Shown: piece after piece, positions 53,508 to 62,701 of the stretch
Layout of the letters: each line of letters opens with the position of its first letter
How positions within the stretch are numbered: position 1 is the stretch's first letter
Assembly: GCF_012273655.1 (NCBI RefSeq)
Contig: NZ_JAAWWP010000002.1
Span: 124,001 to 188,000 of the forward strand
From: Streptomyces physcomitrii
GTDB lineage: Bacteria; Actinomycetota; Actinomycetes; Streptomycetales; Streptomycetaceae
DNA: 64,000 nucleotides
Direction of reading: 5' to 3'
Position numbers and translations under genes: made by a program
The notes under the pieces: model-generated
What the model saw: the letters and a program-made list of their open reading frames with translations, nothing else
Databases searched by the model: none
Told to the model about the DNA's origin: nothing

Positions 53508-54023
53508 ATGCCCACCACTCAGGACATGACTACCGCCGGTGACGCCGGCCTCCTCGACACCCTGCAGCACGAGGTCGCGCTCTTCGCGCGCCGTGCCGAG
53601 CAGACCCGCCTCGGCGGGGTCGGGAAATTGCGCAACTCCATGGACCGCGCCGCGTATCTGCTGCTCAACCGCCTGGACAAGGAAGGCGCGATGGGCGTGA
53701 AGGCGCTCGCGGCGAGCATGGGAATCGACTCCTCGACCGTGACCCGCCAGGTGGCGCCCCTCGTCGAGAGCGGCCTGGTCAAGCGGACCTCGCACCCCGA
53801 GGACGGCCGGGCGGTCGTCCTCCAGCTCTCCCCGCGCGGCATCGCGCGCCTGGCCGAGGTCCGCGCCTCGCGCCGGGAGCTGATGGAGCAGCTCACCGAG
53901 GACTGGGAGCCCGAGGACCGCAGCCGGTTCTGCACCCTGCTCACCCGGTTCAACCTGGCCCTCGCGGCCCGCATGGCGGCCAGCCCGCTCCCGGCGGACG
54001 ACACCCTTCCGCCCGCCAACTGA
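53508..54023 (+). CDS. MarR-family transcriptional regulator
   Basis: The 171-residue protein starts at ATG 53508. The winged helix reads GVKALAASMGIDSSTVTRQVAPLVESGLV with wing RTSHPEDGRAVVLQLS. MarR dimers repress efflux or stress genes. It is divergent from ilvA. Its target is not evident. Confidence 0.9.
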   Translation: MPTTQDMTTAGDAGLLDTLQHEVALFARRAEQTRLGGVGKLRNSMDRAAYLLLNRLDKEGAMGVKALAASMGIDSSTVTRQVAPLVESGLVKRTSHPEDGRAVVLQLSPRGIARLAEVRASRRELMEQLTEDWEPEDRSRFCTLLTRFNLALAARMAASPLPADDTLPPAN

Positions 54024-54224
54024 CCGCCCGCGGCGGGGCGCCGCTCACCGCCGGTGCCGGGTACCTCGCGCAGGGCTCTTGACCTGGGCCCGGCGGCGGC
54101 CTCATATGAGAGCGGAAGCGCTTGACGAGAGCGTTCCTCCGGGGCCGCGCGGCCGGTGTGCCGCGCCCCCGGCAGGCCGCGGCGCGCCCCGGCTCCGCGG
54201 AGCCCGCGGCGGACGGGAGGCGCA

Positions 54225-54722
54225 GTGCGAGCAGGATCCCGAGGCCGTCCGCCGGGCCAGGCGGCCCGCCGGGCACGTGAGTTCGAAGCCTTCGTCGCGG
54301 GCGCGGCGCCCCGGCTGCTGCACACCGCCACCCTGTTCACCGCCGAGCCGCCGGAAGCCAATCCGGGTGCCCGGCGCCTGGCGGTGCACGCCCTCGCGCA
54401 CACCTACGCCGCCTGGGAGCGGCTGAGCGGCGAGGACCCCTACGCGTACGCCCGCGGCTGCCTGGCGCTGCGCTACGCCCGGACCACCTGGTATCCGCGG
54501 CGGCTGCGCAAGGCCCCGGCGGGGGGCGCGCTCGCCCTGCTCGAACCGCGGGAGCGCCTGATCGTCGTCCTGCGGATGTTCGAGGGCGTCGCCGAGGAGC
54601 AGTGCGCGGCGCTGCTCGGCCTGCCGCGGGAGCGCGTCGCCGGGCTGTGCGCCCACGCCTGCGCCGTCCTGCTGCATCCGCCCCGCGAGCGGGCGGATCC
54701 GGCCGGGGCGGTCCGGCCGTGA
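54225..54722 (+). CDS. SigE-like ECF sigma factor, atypical
   Basis: The 165-residue protein begins at GTG 54225, four bases after GGGAGG. EFEAFVAGAAPRLLHTATLF matches the start of SigE-type ECF sigma region 2. LEPRERLIVVLRMFEGVAEE and LLGLPRERVAGL match region 4, though the HTH is weak. A membrane protein gene overlaps its stop, suggesting a sigma/anti-sigma style pair. Upstream sequence is in frame but has no better start. Confidence 0.65.
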   Translation: MRAGSRGRPPGQAARRAREFEAFVAGAAPRLLHTATLFTAEPPEANPGARRLAVHALAHTYAAWERLSGEDPYAYARGCLALRYARTTWYPRRLRKAPAGGALALLEPRERLIVVLRMFEGVAEEQCAALLGLPRERVAGLCAHACAVLLHPPRERADPAGAVRP

Positions 54723-54979
54723 GCGCCGCGAGCCCCTTCGAGCGGCGCGAGGAGAGCGTACGCAGACTGCTCGAGGAGCGGTCGGTGCCGCTGCCGCCGG
54801 ACCTGCACACCCGGGCCGTACGCCGCGGGGAGCGCCTGCTGCGCCGCCGCAGGACCGCCCGGACGCTGCTCTGGCTCGCCCTGCTCGCGGCCGTGCTCGC
54901 CTTCTCGCTGTGGGCCTGCTCGGCCCGGCCCTGGGTGGAGCGCCCCTCCGACACGACGCCGCCGGTCACGGGGCTGTGA
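54719..54979 (+). CDS. Small single-pass membrane protein coupled to the sigma-like gene
   Basis: The 86-residue protein starts at GTG 54719, overlapping the sigma stop (GTGA). A charged N-terminus of about 45 residues precedes one helix (TLLWLALLAAVLAFSLWAC). It could be a minimal anti-sigma or accessory factor, but no zinc-binding anti-sigma motif is visible. Confidence 0.7.
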   Translation: MSAASPFERREESVRRLLEERSVPLPPDLHTRAVRRGERLLRRRRTARTLLWLALLAAVLAFSLWACSARPWVERPSDTTPPVTGL

Positions 54980-55012
54980 CCGGCGGCGCACGGAGGGGGT
55001 TCGGGGCTGGGC

Positions 55013-56167
55013 TCAGCCGAGGGCCTGCTGCAGGTCGGCGAGCAGGTCGTCGATGTTCTCGATGCCGACCGAGAGCCGGATCAGGTCGGCGGGGACCTCC
55101 AGCTGCGAGCCGGCGACCGAGGCGTGCGTCATCCGCGCCGGGTGCTCGATCAGCGACTCGACGCCGCCGAGGGACTCACCGAGGGTGAAGACCTTCGCGC
55201 GGTTGCAGACCTCGATGGCCGCCTGCTCGCCGCCCTGGACGCGGAAGGAGACCATGCCGCCGAAGGAGCGCATCTGCTTCGCGGCGATCTCGTGCCCCGG
55301 GTGCTCGGGCAGCCCCGGGTAGTAGACCTGCGCGACCTTGCGGTGCCGGGCGAGCGCCTCGGCCACCCGCTCCGCGTTCTCGCTGTGCCGGTCCATCCGC
55401 ACCGCGAGCGTCTTCGCCCCGCGCAGCACCAGCCAGGCGTCGAAGGGCCCGGCCACCGCGCCCATCGCGTTCTGGTGGAAGGCCAGCTCCTCGCCGAGCG
55501 CCGGGTCCGAGACGACGAGCGCGCCGCCGACCACGTCCGAGTGCCCGCCCATGTACTTGGTCAGCGAGTGCACGACGACATCCGCGCCGAGCGCCAGCGG
55601 CTGCTGCAGGTACGGGCTGGCGAAGGTGTTGTCCACCACGAGCCGGGCACCGGCGTCCCGCGCCACGTCCGCGACGGCCGCGATGTCGGTGATGCCGAGC
55701 AGCGGGTTGGAGGGGGTCTCCACCCAGATCGCCTTCGTCTGCGGGGTGAGCGCGGCCCGTACCGAGGCCATGTCCGAGGTGTCCGCCACCGAGAACTCGA
55801 CGCCCCAGCGCCGGGCGACCTTCGCGAAGAGGCGGAAGGTGCCGCCGTAGGCGTCGTCCGGGATCACCAGGTGGTCGCCGGGGCTGAGGATCGTGCGCAG
55901 CAGGCAGTCCTCCGCGGCGAGCCCCGAGGCGAAGGCGAGACCCCGCCGGCCGCCCTCCAGGGCCGCGAGATTCTCCTCCAGGGCGGTGCGGGTGGGGTTG
56001 GCACTGCGGCTGTACTCGTAACCGCCGCGGAGCCCGCCGACGCCGTCCTGCTTGTACGTCGAGACCTGGTAGATCGGCGGCACGACCGCGCCGGTGAGGG
56101 GATCCGCGGTGTTGCCCGCGTGGATCGCCACGGTCTCGAAGCTCTGCGTGCTGTGGGAGTCGCTCAT
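55013..56167 (-). CDS. metB: Cystathionine gamma-synthase
   Basis: The 384-residue PLP enzyme starts at ATG 56167. SLTKYMGGHSDVVGG contains the PLP Lys (about 203). YEYSRSANPTRTALE and SLGGVESLIEHPARMTH are characteristic of gamma-synthases and lyases of this fold. The usual role in this genomic position is cystathionine gamma-synthase in methionine/cysteine exchange. A gamma-lyase activity cannot be excluded. Confidence 0.9.
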   Translation of the reverse strand: MSDSHSTQSFETVAIHAGNTADPLTGAVVPPIYQVSTYKQDGVGGLRGGYEYSRSANPTRTALEENLAALEGGRRGLAFASGLAAEDCLLRTILSPGDHLVIPDDAYGGTFRLFAKVARRWGVEFSVADTSDMASVRAALTPQTKAIWVETPSNPLLGITDIAAVADVARDAGARLVVDNTFASPYLQQPLALGADVVVHSLTKYMGGHSDVVGGALVVSDPALGEELAFHQNAMGAVAGPFDAWLVLRGAKTLAVRMDRHSENAERVAEALARHRKVAQVYYPGLPEHPGHEIAAKQMRSFGGMVSFRVQGGEQAAIEVCNRAKVFTLGESLGGVESLIEHPARMTHASVAGSQLEVPADLIRLSVGIENIDDLLADLQQALG

Positions 56168-56270
56168 GAAATCCGAGCGTAGCCCCGACCGGACCCCGGT
56201 GCGGACCGCGCGGACCCTTGCTCTGTGACAGGTTCGCCAATTCGCGGACCGGTCTGGTTCGCTTGGAGGC

Positions 56271-57389
56271 ATGGAGATTCTCTGGGTCCTGATGGCCCTC
56301 CTGCTGATCGGGGCGGCCCTCGGCCCCGTACTGCGGCGCAGGCGCGGCGCGATCCGCCAGGTTCCGGCGGGCTCCCCCGACGCGGCCGACCCGGCGGACT
56401 ACGGCTTCCTGCGCCAGGAGGAGCTGGACATCCGGCTGCCCGGACCCGACGAGGATCTGGAGCAGGTCCTCGACCACCTGCTGCGCACCCAGGACTGGCG
56501 GGCCGCCTCGCAGCTGCTCGCCGGGACCGGCAAGGAGGGCGAGCTGCGCTGGCAGCGGGTGCAGGCCTTCGCGGGCATGGCCTCCCTGGAGCTGGCCCAG
56601 CGGCCCGGCGGGGTGAGCGAGAACCCGGGCGCCCAGTGGCTGCGGGTCTGGCGGGCCGAGGCGCCCAAGGACCCGGGCGGCGCGGCCGTGCACGCGGAGT
56701 TCCTGGTGCAGCAGGCCTGGCGCACCGCGACCGCGGGCACCGACGAGTTCCGGATCATCCTGGAGGAGGCCCGCGGCGCCTGCGCGGAGGCCGCCCTGCT
56801 CGCCCCCGGCGACCCGGTCCCGTACATCGTGGAACTCTCCCTCGCCCGCGGGCTCGGCTACCCCCGCGAGGAGTTCGAGCAGCTCTGGCTCAAGGTCCTG
56901 GACCGCGACCCGGCGCACTTCGGCGCCCACCTGGCCGCCCTGCACTACTGGTGCGAGAAGTGGCACGGCTCCCGCGCCGACGCCCACCACTTCACCGACG
57001 CCGCCGCGGCCCGCGCCCCCCAGGGCTCGCTGCTCTCCGCGCTCCCCCTCTTCGCGGTCTTCGAGCACCTGCCCGACGTCAACCTGGTCCGCGGCTTCCA
57101 CCAGAGCGAGATCGTCACCAAGGCCGTCGAGGGTGCCCAGTACGCCGTGCACCAGGCCCGCCACGACGACCCGATGGCCGCCCACGTCCGCCACCTCCTG
57201 CTCTTCTTCCTGGTACGCGGCGAACGCTGGGGCGAGGCCATGGAACAGGTCCTGCACATCGACGGCCACGTCGGCGCCCTGCCCTGGACCCTCTCCCCGG
57301 ACCCGGCGGCGGACTACGCGGTCTACCGGGCCCTCGCGGTCGCGGGGTACGAGGCCAACGGCGGAAGCCCGGCGACACTGCGGCACTGA
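56271..57389 (+). CDS. Conserved hypothetical protein with N-terminal membrane helix and TPR-like helices
   Basis: The 372-residue protein starts at ATG 56271. One N-terminal hydrophobic helix (ILWVLMALLLIGAALGPVL) is followed by a basic stop-transfer. The rest is a helical, TPR-like region (e.g. FLRQEELDIRLPGPDEDLEQ and LVRGERWGEAMEQVLHIDG). I do not recognise a named family; similar proteins occur between metB and msrA in streptomycetes as far as I recall. Function unknown. Confidence 0.75.
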   Translation: MEILWVLMALLLIGAALGPVLRRRRGAIRQVPAGSPDAADPADYGFLRQEELDIRLPGPDEDLEQVLDHLLRTQDWRAASQLLAGTGKEGELRWQRVQAFAGMASLELAQRPGGVSENPGAQWLRVWRAEAPKDPGGAAVHAEFLVQQAWRTATAGTDEFRIILEEARGACAEAALLAPGDPVPYIVELSLARGLGYPREEFEQLWLKVLDRDPAHFGAHLAALHYWCEKWHGSRADAHHFTDAAAARAPQGSLLSALPLFAVFEHLPDVNLVRGFHQSEIVTKAVEGAQYAVHQARHDDPMAAHVRHLLLFFLVRGERWGEAMEQVLHIDGHVGALPWTLSPDPAADYAVYRALAVAGYEANGGSPATLRH

Positions 57390-57494
57390 GGAACGCTGCG
57401 GCACCGAGGGGGCGGGCCCCGGCACCCGGCACCCGGCAGCGGAATGTCCGGGCCGCCCGCCGCGTTCCCCTCACAGACCCCCGAGGAGGACTCC

Positions 57495-58154
57495 ATGCTG
57501 TTCGGCCGTACGCCCGTGCTCCCGACCCCCGACCAGGCGCTCGGAGGCCGCCCCGAGCCCTCCTACTCCGTGCCGGAACGCCACACGGTCCTCGGCACCC
57601 CGCTGCTCGGCCCCTACCCCGAGGGCTACGAGACCGCGGACTTCGGCCTGGGCTGCTTCTGGGGCGCCGAGCGGAAGTTCTGGCAGACCGAGGGCGTGTG
57701 GACCACCCTCGTCGGCTACCAGGGCGGCCACACCCCGCACCCCACCTACGAAGAGGTCTGCTCCGGCCTCACCGGCCACACCGAGGCGGTACGCGTCGTC
57801 TTCGACCCGGCCAAGGTCAGCTACGACACCCTCCTGAAGCTCTTCTGGGAGTCCCACAACCCCACCCAGGGCTTCCGCCAGGGCAACGACGTCGGCACCC
57901 AGTACCGCTCCGCGATCTACCCCCACTCCCCCGCCCAGGCCGAGGCCGCCGAAGCCTCCCGCACCCGCTACCAGCAGGTCCTCACCGCCTCCGGCCACGG
58001 CACCATCTCCACCGAGATCCTCCCCGCCGAAGACCGCCCCTTCTACCCGGCCGAGGGCTACCACCAGCAGTACCTGGACAAGAACCCTGCCGGGTACTGC
58101 GGGATCGGGGGGACGGGGGTTTCCTGCCCGGTGGGGGTGGGGGCCGGGGGCTGA
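57495..58154 (+). CDS. msrA: Peptide methionine-(S)-sulfoxide reductase MsrA
   Basis: The 219-residue protein starts at ATG 57495 (GAGGA upstream). The active-site GCFWG has Cys54. [16 protein letters not shown] and [11 protein letters not shown] are conserved MsrA blocks. A C-terminal Cys in [11 protein letters not shown] is the likely resolving residue. It repairs oxidised methionine in the cytoplasm. Confidence 0.93.
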   Translation: MLFGRTPVLPTPDQALGGRPEPSYSVPERHTVLGTPLLGPYPEGYETADFGLGCFWGAERKFWQTEGVWTTLVGYQGGHTPHPTYEEVCSGLTGHTEAVRVVFDPAKVSYDTLLKLFWESHNPTQGFRQGNDVGTQYRSAIYPHSPAQAEAAEASRTRYQQVLTASGHGTISTEILPAEDRPFYPAEGYHQQYLDKNPAGYCGIGGTGVSCPVGVGAGG

Positions 58155-58310
58155 GTCTCCGGCCCGGGGCGGCGGATATCGCCGCCCCGCAGTACGGGTA
58201 TCGCCGCCCCGCAGTACAGGTCACGCTCGTACGTGCCACAGGCAGCGCGCCCGCGGGTTGAGCACCACAGCGGACGAAAACGCGCCACAGTCACGATGCC
58301 AGGCGTAACT

Positions 58311-58350
58311 CGCTGTTCCCATGCGCATACACGTGTGCATGGGAACAGCG
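58311..58350. promoter_or_regulatory. 40-bp near-perfect palindrome overlapping a start codon
   Basis: Arms 58311-58327 and 58334-58350 pair at 16 of 17 positions around a six-base centre. The ATG at 58339 of the downstream gene lies in the right arm, so an mRNA hairpin would bury the start codon, or a dimeric protein could bind the DNA. Two copies of a 19-bp repeat (58177 and 58199) precede it. Confidence 0.7.
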
Positions 58351-58749
58351 AAGAAAGCCATGTTCGGCGGCCTGCGCCGCTGGTGGGGAATTCTGACATT
58401 CCTGCTGCTCATCGCTGCATGGAAGGACTCCACAGTCGGCCCGGCCGTGGTCCTCGCCCTCTCGGTCGTCACGTTGCTCTGGTGTGCTTTCCAAGCCCCT
58501 GTTGCATGCGGTGCGCCTGTACGCGGACGCAGCGACGGCTGCCGGAACAATGCGTATGGGCTGATGCTGGGATGCCGCCAGGTCCGACAGCACACCTTCG
58601 CGAACCTGCGTCTGCTGTTTGTGCGGCGTCAGGTCAGGGAGTTCTGCAAGGACCTTTTTTCTGACGGAGTACACGTCGTAGTGACGTTGGCGGGCATCGG
58701 AAGTTTCCTCTCGGGTCTCGTGGCATTCGTACCGGGCATCGCCCGCTGA
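58339..58749 (+). CDS. Small hypothetical membrane protein
   Basis: About 136 residues from ATG 58339; ATG 58321 is six codons upstream. Two N-terminal hydrophobic segments (GILTFLLLIAAW and PAVVLALSVVTLLWCAF) flank a loop. A Cys-rich stretch with CGAPVRGRSDGCRNNAYG recalls a family of Streptomyces hypotheticals. A C-terminal hydrophobic segment ends the protein. GC content is lower than neighbours, so transfer is possible. Function unknown. Confidence 0.6.
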   Translation: MGTAKKAMFGGLRRWWGILTFLLLIAAWKDSTVGPAVVLALSVVTLLWCAFQAPVACGAPVRGRSDGCRNNAYGLMLGCRQVRQHTFANLRLLFVRRQVREFCKDLFSDGVHVVVTLAGIGSFLSGLVAFVPGIAR

Positions 58750-58887
58750 CGTACCCCCTCTCGGATCCGGACCTGCACGTGCGTGGCGTTCGCCGGACGT
58801 ATGTACCGTCACCCTTGTCCGTGCCTCGGCTCGCCGTCTGCCTCGGCGGTACGGGGCGCTGAGTGCGATCAAGGGGAGCAGTGCCGC

Positions 58888-59805
58888 ATGCCGTCGGACG
58901 GTACGCACAAGGAGCACGCGGAGTTCACGTCGGCGGTGGCAGACCAGGCCATGGCCGAGGCATGCCGGGCCGCGGGGCTCGACAGCCGGGGCGCGGAACT
59001 GATCCGGTTCGGGGAGAACGCCCTGTACCGGCTGGCGGCCCACCCGGTGATCGTCCGGGTGGCGCGCTCCGCCGAGTATCTGCCCTCGGTGCGGGTCGAG
59101 GTGGCCGTGTCGCGATGGCTGGAGCGCGAGGGCTTCCCCGCGGCGCGCGTACTCGATGATCTCGAACAGCCGTTGCTCACCGACGGCCTTCCGGTCACCT
59201 TCTGGCACCTGGTCGAGGAAGGCGACCGGAAGGTGGACTACGGGGAGCTGGGCGGAGTCCTGCGGGACCTGCACGCGTTGACCGTTCCGGAGGGGCTGGA
59301 GCTGCCGCCGTACACGGTGTTCGGGCGGACGGACCTGCGAATCGAGAAGGCGACCGTGCCGGAGGACGACCGGGCATTCCTTCGCGAGCGGGCACGGGAG
59401 CTGCGCGAGCGGCTGGTAGGGCTGCGTTTCGAGTCACCGAAGGGCCCGGTGCACGGGGACGCGCACGTGCAGAACCTCATGGTGGACCGGGGCGGCCGGG
59501 TGGTCCTGATCGACTTCGAGGCGTTCAGCTTCGACCACCCCGAGTGGGACCTGATGGTCACGGCAACCGAGCACCACAGCCTGGGGTGGCAGACGCACGA
59601 GCAGTACGCGGCGTTCGTGGACGCGTACGGACGGGACCTCCGGGAGTGGGACGGCTTCCGGACCCTGCGCGATATCCAGGAGTTCAAGATGACCACCTGG
59701 CTGATGCAGAACGTAGGCGAAAGTCACGACGTGGCGCAGGAGTACGCCCGCCGGATCGCCTCCCTGCGGGACGCCGACGCGCCGCGGCACTGGCAGCCGG
59801 GCTGA
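58888..59805 (+). CDS. Aminoglycoside phosphotransferase-family (APH/choline-kinase fold) protein
   Basis: The 305-residue protein starts at ATG 58888. KGPVHGDAHVQNLMVD is the catalytic loop (HGDxxxxN) and VLIDFEAFSFDHPEWDL holds the metal-binding DFE. PVIVRVARS lies at the usual Lys strand, but Arg occupies the likely Lys position. Such kinases phosphorylate small molecules, often antibiotics. Streptomyces copies beside XRE-type regulators and HATPase proteins are frequent and mostly uncharacterised. Confidence 0.82.
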   Translation: MPSDGTHKEHAEFTSAVADQAMAEACRAAGLDSRGAELIRFGENALYRLAAHPVIVRVARSAEYLPSVRVEVAVSRWLEREGFPAARVLDDLEQPLLTDGLPVTFWHLVEEGDRKVDYGELGGVLRDLHALTVPEGLELPPYTVFGRTDLRIEKATVPEDDRAFLRERARELRERLVGLRFESPKGPVHGDAHVQNLMVDRGGRVVLIDFEAFSFDHPEWDLMVTATEHHSLGWQTHEQYAAFVDAYGRDLREWDGFRTLRDIQEFKMTTWLMQNVGESHDVAQEYARRIASLRDADAPRHWQPG

Positions 59806-59828
59806 CATGCAGCGGACCGACGGACTGC

Positions 59829-61205
59829 CTATGCGCCGTGATCCGCCAGATCGGCCATGGCGTCGTGCACCTGCTCGTTGAACGCCCGCACCGCCGGGTC
59901 CGTGCCGTAGACCGAGATCTCACGCTGGAAGTCGGTCACATAGCGCTGAAAGCGTGCGGACTGGAGCGCGTCCCCGACTTCGACGGTGAGTCCCGCAGTG
60001 TGCACGGCGGCTTCGAGTTCGCCGTTGAGAAGCTGGCTCTGGGCAAGCACCATGCGGCAGAAACCGAGCGTGCGAGCGTATTTGGGATCGGTCAGCTGCA
60101 CGGCGCGTTCAGCATGGCGGACGGCTTCGGGCCCCTGTCCGAGGTCACGGAAGCAGTGGCAGAACTCGCCGACGAGTTCGGCTTCGTCCATGTACGCGAG
60201 CCAGTCCGGATCGTCGCCGGTGTCGGCACGGCCGAAGTGCCGTGCGGCGTCGTTCATAGCCTGCCCGGCGCCCTTCGAGTCGCCCGCGGTGGCCAGCGCG
60301 CGGGCTTCGTGAGCGGAGAACAACGCCATGGCGCGCGGCGTGGCCCGGCCCCTGCCACCCTCGACGGACGCGCGTGCGAGCCGCACGGCGCGCGGAACCT
60401 GGCCCAGGTAATTGGCCTGGTGGCTCATGTTGCTGAGGATCCGGGCGCCCATCATGCGGTCGTCCACGACCTGAGTCAGCCGCAGCGTCCCCACCAAATA
60501 GCGGTCCGCGAGGGCGTGACTGCCGGTGTCGTAGGCGGTCCACGCGAGGAGCTGGGAGATCTCGGCAGCGGCCCCGAAGAGAACTGCTCCCACCTTGTCG
60601 CTGTAATCGGCGTGGAGCAGAGGAAGCACATCTTCGCGGAAGTAGTGCCGCAAGGGCCGGTGTCCGTGACCGCCGCCGTACTTGAAGTCGAGCTGCATGA
60701 ACATCTCGGCGGCCGTGCGCATCGCGGCGACGTCGCGCATGCCGACCCGGCGGGCGCTGCTGTCACGGGTCCCAAGCCCATCGGGTCGAGACACGAGCCA
60801 GGACAGCACGGCCGAGTTGATCTCTCCTTCCGGCAGCAGTTCCGTGCCCGGGACCTGCTGTTCCGGCGCTATCCGGGTGAGGGCGTCCATGACACACAGG
60901 GCGCCTGGAAGTGAATCCGCATACGTGACACCCCGGGGTTCCGAGCTTTGCGCCGTCTCGGGGAATCCGATATCGACGGGGGTAACTCGGCGCCGCAGCT
61001 TCTCCCCCAGAGCGTCCGCGAGAAACGCGGCAGTCTGCGGCTGGATTCCACTGCCGTCGAGCCACCGCTGCACAGCAACATGCGTGGTGCCGACGTGCGA
61101 GCCGCGTCGGCGGGCGACCTCTTGGACGCGCTTCGCGAGTCCCTTGTTCGAAACGCCGGCTTCGCCCATGAGTGCCGCCAGCCGGTAGTTCGGCTTCTTG
61201 CTCAT
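59829..61205 (-). CDS. Helix-turn-helix regulator with TPR-like helical domain
   Basis: The 458-residue protein starts at ATG 61205. The N-terminal region (LAALMGEAGVSNKGLAKRVQ, then VAVQRWLDGSGIQP) is an HTH of the XRE type. Residues about 170-440 are TPR-like helices. Streptomyces carries many such regulators beside small ATP-binding proteins, as here at 61424. They are thought to affect development or secondary metabolism. Confidence 0.82.
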   Translation of the reverse strand: MSKKPNYRLAALMGEAGVSNKGLAKRVQEVARRRGSHVGTTHVAVQRWLDGSGIQPQTAAFLADALGEKLRRRVTPVDIGFPETAQSSEPRGVTYADSLPGALCVMDALTRIAPEQQVPGTELLPEGEINSAVLSWLVSRPDGLGTRDSSARRVGMRDVAAMRTAAEMFMQLDFKYGGGHGHRPLRHYFREDVLPLLHADYSDKVGAVLFGAAAEISQLLAWTAYDTGSHALADRYLVGTLRLTQVVDDRMMGARILSNMSHQANYLGQVPRAVRLARASVEGGRGRATPRAMALFSAHEARALATAGDSKGAGQAMNDAARHFGRADTGDDPDWLAYMDEAELVGEFCHCFRDLGQGPEAVRHAERAVQLTDPKYARTLGFCRMVLAQSQLLNGELEAAVHTAGLTVEVGDALQSARFQRYVTDFQREISVYGTDPAVRAFNEQVHDAMADLADHGA

Positions 61206-61423
61206 GATTTCCCCTGCAACAGGCGGGATAACACTGGGTGTTCATACTGCCACGCGACCGACTGCACGTAAGGGGGTTCACGGGCACCCCCCTTCGGCCG
61301 CCGGGTGAACCCGACTGTGCGCGTGAACCCCGGAATGAACGCTGCCCCAGCAGGCTCGACAACAGTTCACTGGGCGTCACCCCGGCGCGGAACCGACCTC
61401 GCCGAAGAACAGAAGGGCACGCG

Positions 61424-61966
61424 ATGGATGCCGATCGACTACGACAACTGCCTTTGCGAGTCGCGCAATTCGCACCGTTGGAGCCGGTGAAGCTGGCGAC
61501 GTCCGAACGGTTCCGTTCACTCGTACTCGTCGTGAACTCGCCGGACACAGCCCAGGTCGCCCGCCGAACGGCACGGGAGGTGGCACGGGACTGGCGGCTG
61601 TCCACTTCGCCGCAGGACATGGAACTGTGTGTCTCCGAACTCGTCGGCAACGCGTTCCACCACGCGACACCCGACGGCCGGTTCATGGACTTCGGCGGCG
61701 AGCGACGCATCACGGTGTCGTTCCGGGCCTGGTCCCGCTGGCTGTTCATTGAGGTGGCCGACGAGGACTCCACTCCTCCCATGCTGCCAGTCGGCGAGCT
61801 GATGGGCCCGAACCTCTCCCGGCTGGACGAGGACGAACTCCTCCCCACCTACGGACGCGGCCTCTTCCTCGTGCAACTGCTCGCGGACGCGGTCTGGTGG
61901 GCCCCACACGACTCAGGTGGCAAGAGCGTCTTCTGCCGCTTCGACCTCGACACCGAGGGCCAGTGA
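61424..61966 (+). CDS. ATP-binding protein of the anti-sigma (HATPase_c_2) family
   Basis: The 180-residue protein starts at ATG 61424. MELCVSELVGNAFHH is the N box and YGRGLFLVQLLADAVWW the G box of SpoIIAB/RsbW-like GHKL ATPases. Divergent from the HTH-TPR regulator, a typical Streptomyces pairing. It may bind a sigma or anti-sigma partner. Confidence 0.87.
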   Translation: MDADRLRQLPLRVAQFAPLEPVKLATSERFRSLVLVVNSPDTAQVARRTAREVARDWRLSTSPQDMELCVSELVGNAFHHATPDGRFMDFGGERRITVSFRAWSRWLFIEVADEDSTPPMLPVGELMGPNLSRLDEDELLPTYGRGLFLVQLLADAVWWAPHDSGGKSVFCRFDLDTEGQ

Positions 61967-62164
61967 GCGGGAAGCGATACGTCCCGTGATGCTCACGGGG
62001 AGTTCTTCGGGCGCATCGGCGACCACATGCGCGCAGGTGGCCACGATGTCCGGGGCGACGAAGAAACCCGTCCCGAAGAGCGGCCCGCGCGGCGAGGGGG
62101 ATTCGAGAGCGACAACGGAATCGAGAAGTGCCGACTCCGGATCTCCCGGATGGTGCGGCGGCAC
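61913..62164 (-). pseudogene. Truncated trypsin-like peptidase remnant
   Basis: From GTG 62164, two bases after the Trypco1 stop, an 83-residue frame encodes GTGFFVAPDIVATCAHVVAD, the N-terminal His-containing segment of effector-associated trypsin domains. It then stops, overlapping the convergent ATPase gene by 54 bp. The Asp and Ser of the triad and any effector domain are absent, so it is a 3'-truncated gene. Confidence 0.65.
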
Positions 62165-62166
62165 GG

Positions 62167-62457
62167 CTAGGGCTTCTCCCACTCCAGCGTGACCTTGAAG
62201 GCGGACTTCGCGCTGGCTTTTCCGATGGCGGCGATCAGGGCCCCGGATTCCAGCGCCATGTCGCAGCCGAATTCCATCGTCACCTTGCTGGCCTCGCTGT
62301 GGCGTATCTGGTTGCCGAGGGTGCGGGCGACCTCGGCGAGGCGGCCCATGACCTGGTCCAGGCTCGGGCGGCGGGTGCTGATGTTCGCCTCCTCGCCGTC
62401 GACCGCCGTCTCGGGGCGGACCAGCACGGGAATGCAGACGCAGCATGGAGTGAACAC
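62167..62457 (-). CDS. Trypsin-co-occurring domain 1 (CU044_2847 family) protein
   Basis: The 96-residue protein starts at GTG 62457, eight bases after GAGGG. The C-terminal half (VTMEFGCDMALESGALIAAIG and FKVTLEWEKP) matches the Trypco1/CU044_2847 beta-alpha-beta core. The N-terminus carries two adjacent Cys (TPCCVC). Trypco1 proteins occur next to trypsin-like conflict-system effectors. Here the partner at 62164 is truncated, so the system is probably inactive. Confidence 0.7.
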   Translation of the reverse strand: MFTPCCVCIPVLVRPETAVDGEEANISTRRPSLDQVMGRLAEVARTLGNQIRHSEASKVTMEFGCDMALESGALIAAIGKASAKSAFKVTLEWEKP

Positions 62458-62584
62458 CCAAGTGGCCCTCAGACAGCTCCTGTTGTGTGCTCATCTGCCG
62501 GGTGGTCCCCCTCGGAGCAGCCGGGTGCCGTGCTGTCCCGTGCTCCGCTGCCCGCCCCCGTCTCCTCTCGGTCTGCCCCCGTGC

Positions 62585-62599
62585 TCTGCCCTCAGCAGA
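62585..62599 (+). promoter_or_regulatory. Candidate PopR-like operator upstream of clpP pair
   Basis: TCTGCCCTCAGCAGA has TCTGC/GCAGA arms with a five-base spacer, 103 bp before the clpP start. Further TCTGCC halves lie at 62572 and 62600. PopR, the activator of clpP3P4 in Streptomyces, recognises TCTGCC-type palindromes; the match is imperfect, so this is tentative. Confidence 0.45.
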
Positions 62600-62701
62600 T
62601 CTGCCGCGGGCCGAGATTGCTTCACCCCGCGCCCCCGCGCTCCGAGAGTGGGAGCAGGCGGCCCAGCCGGGTCGCACCGCCCGACACCTCTCGGAGGCCC
62701 G

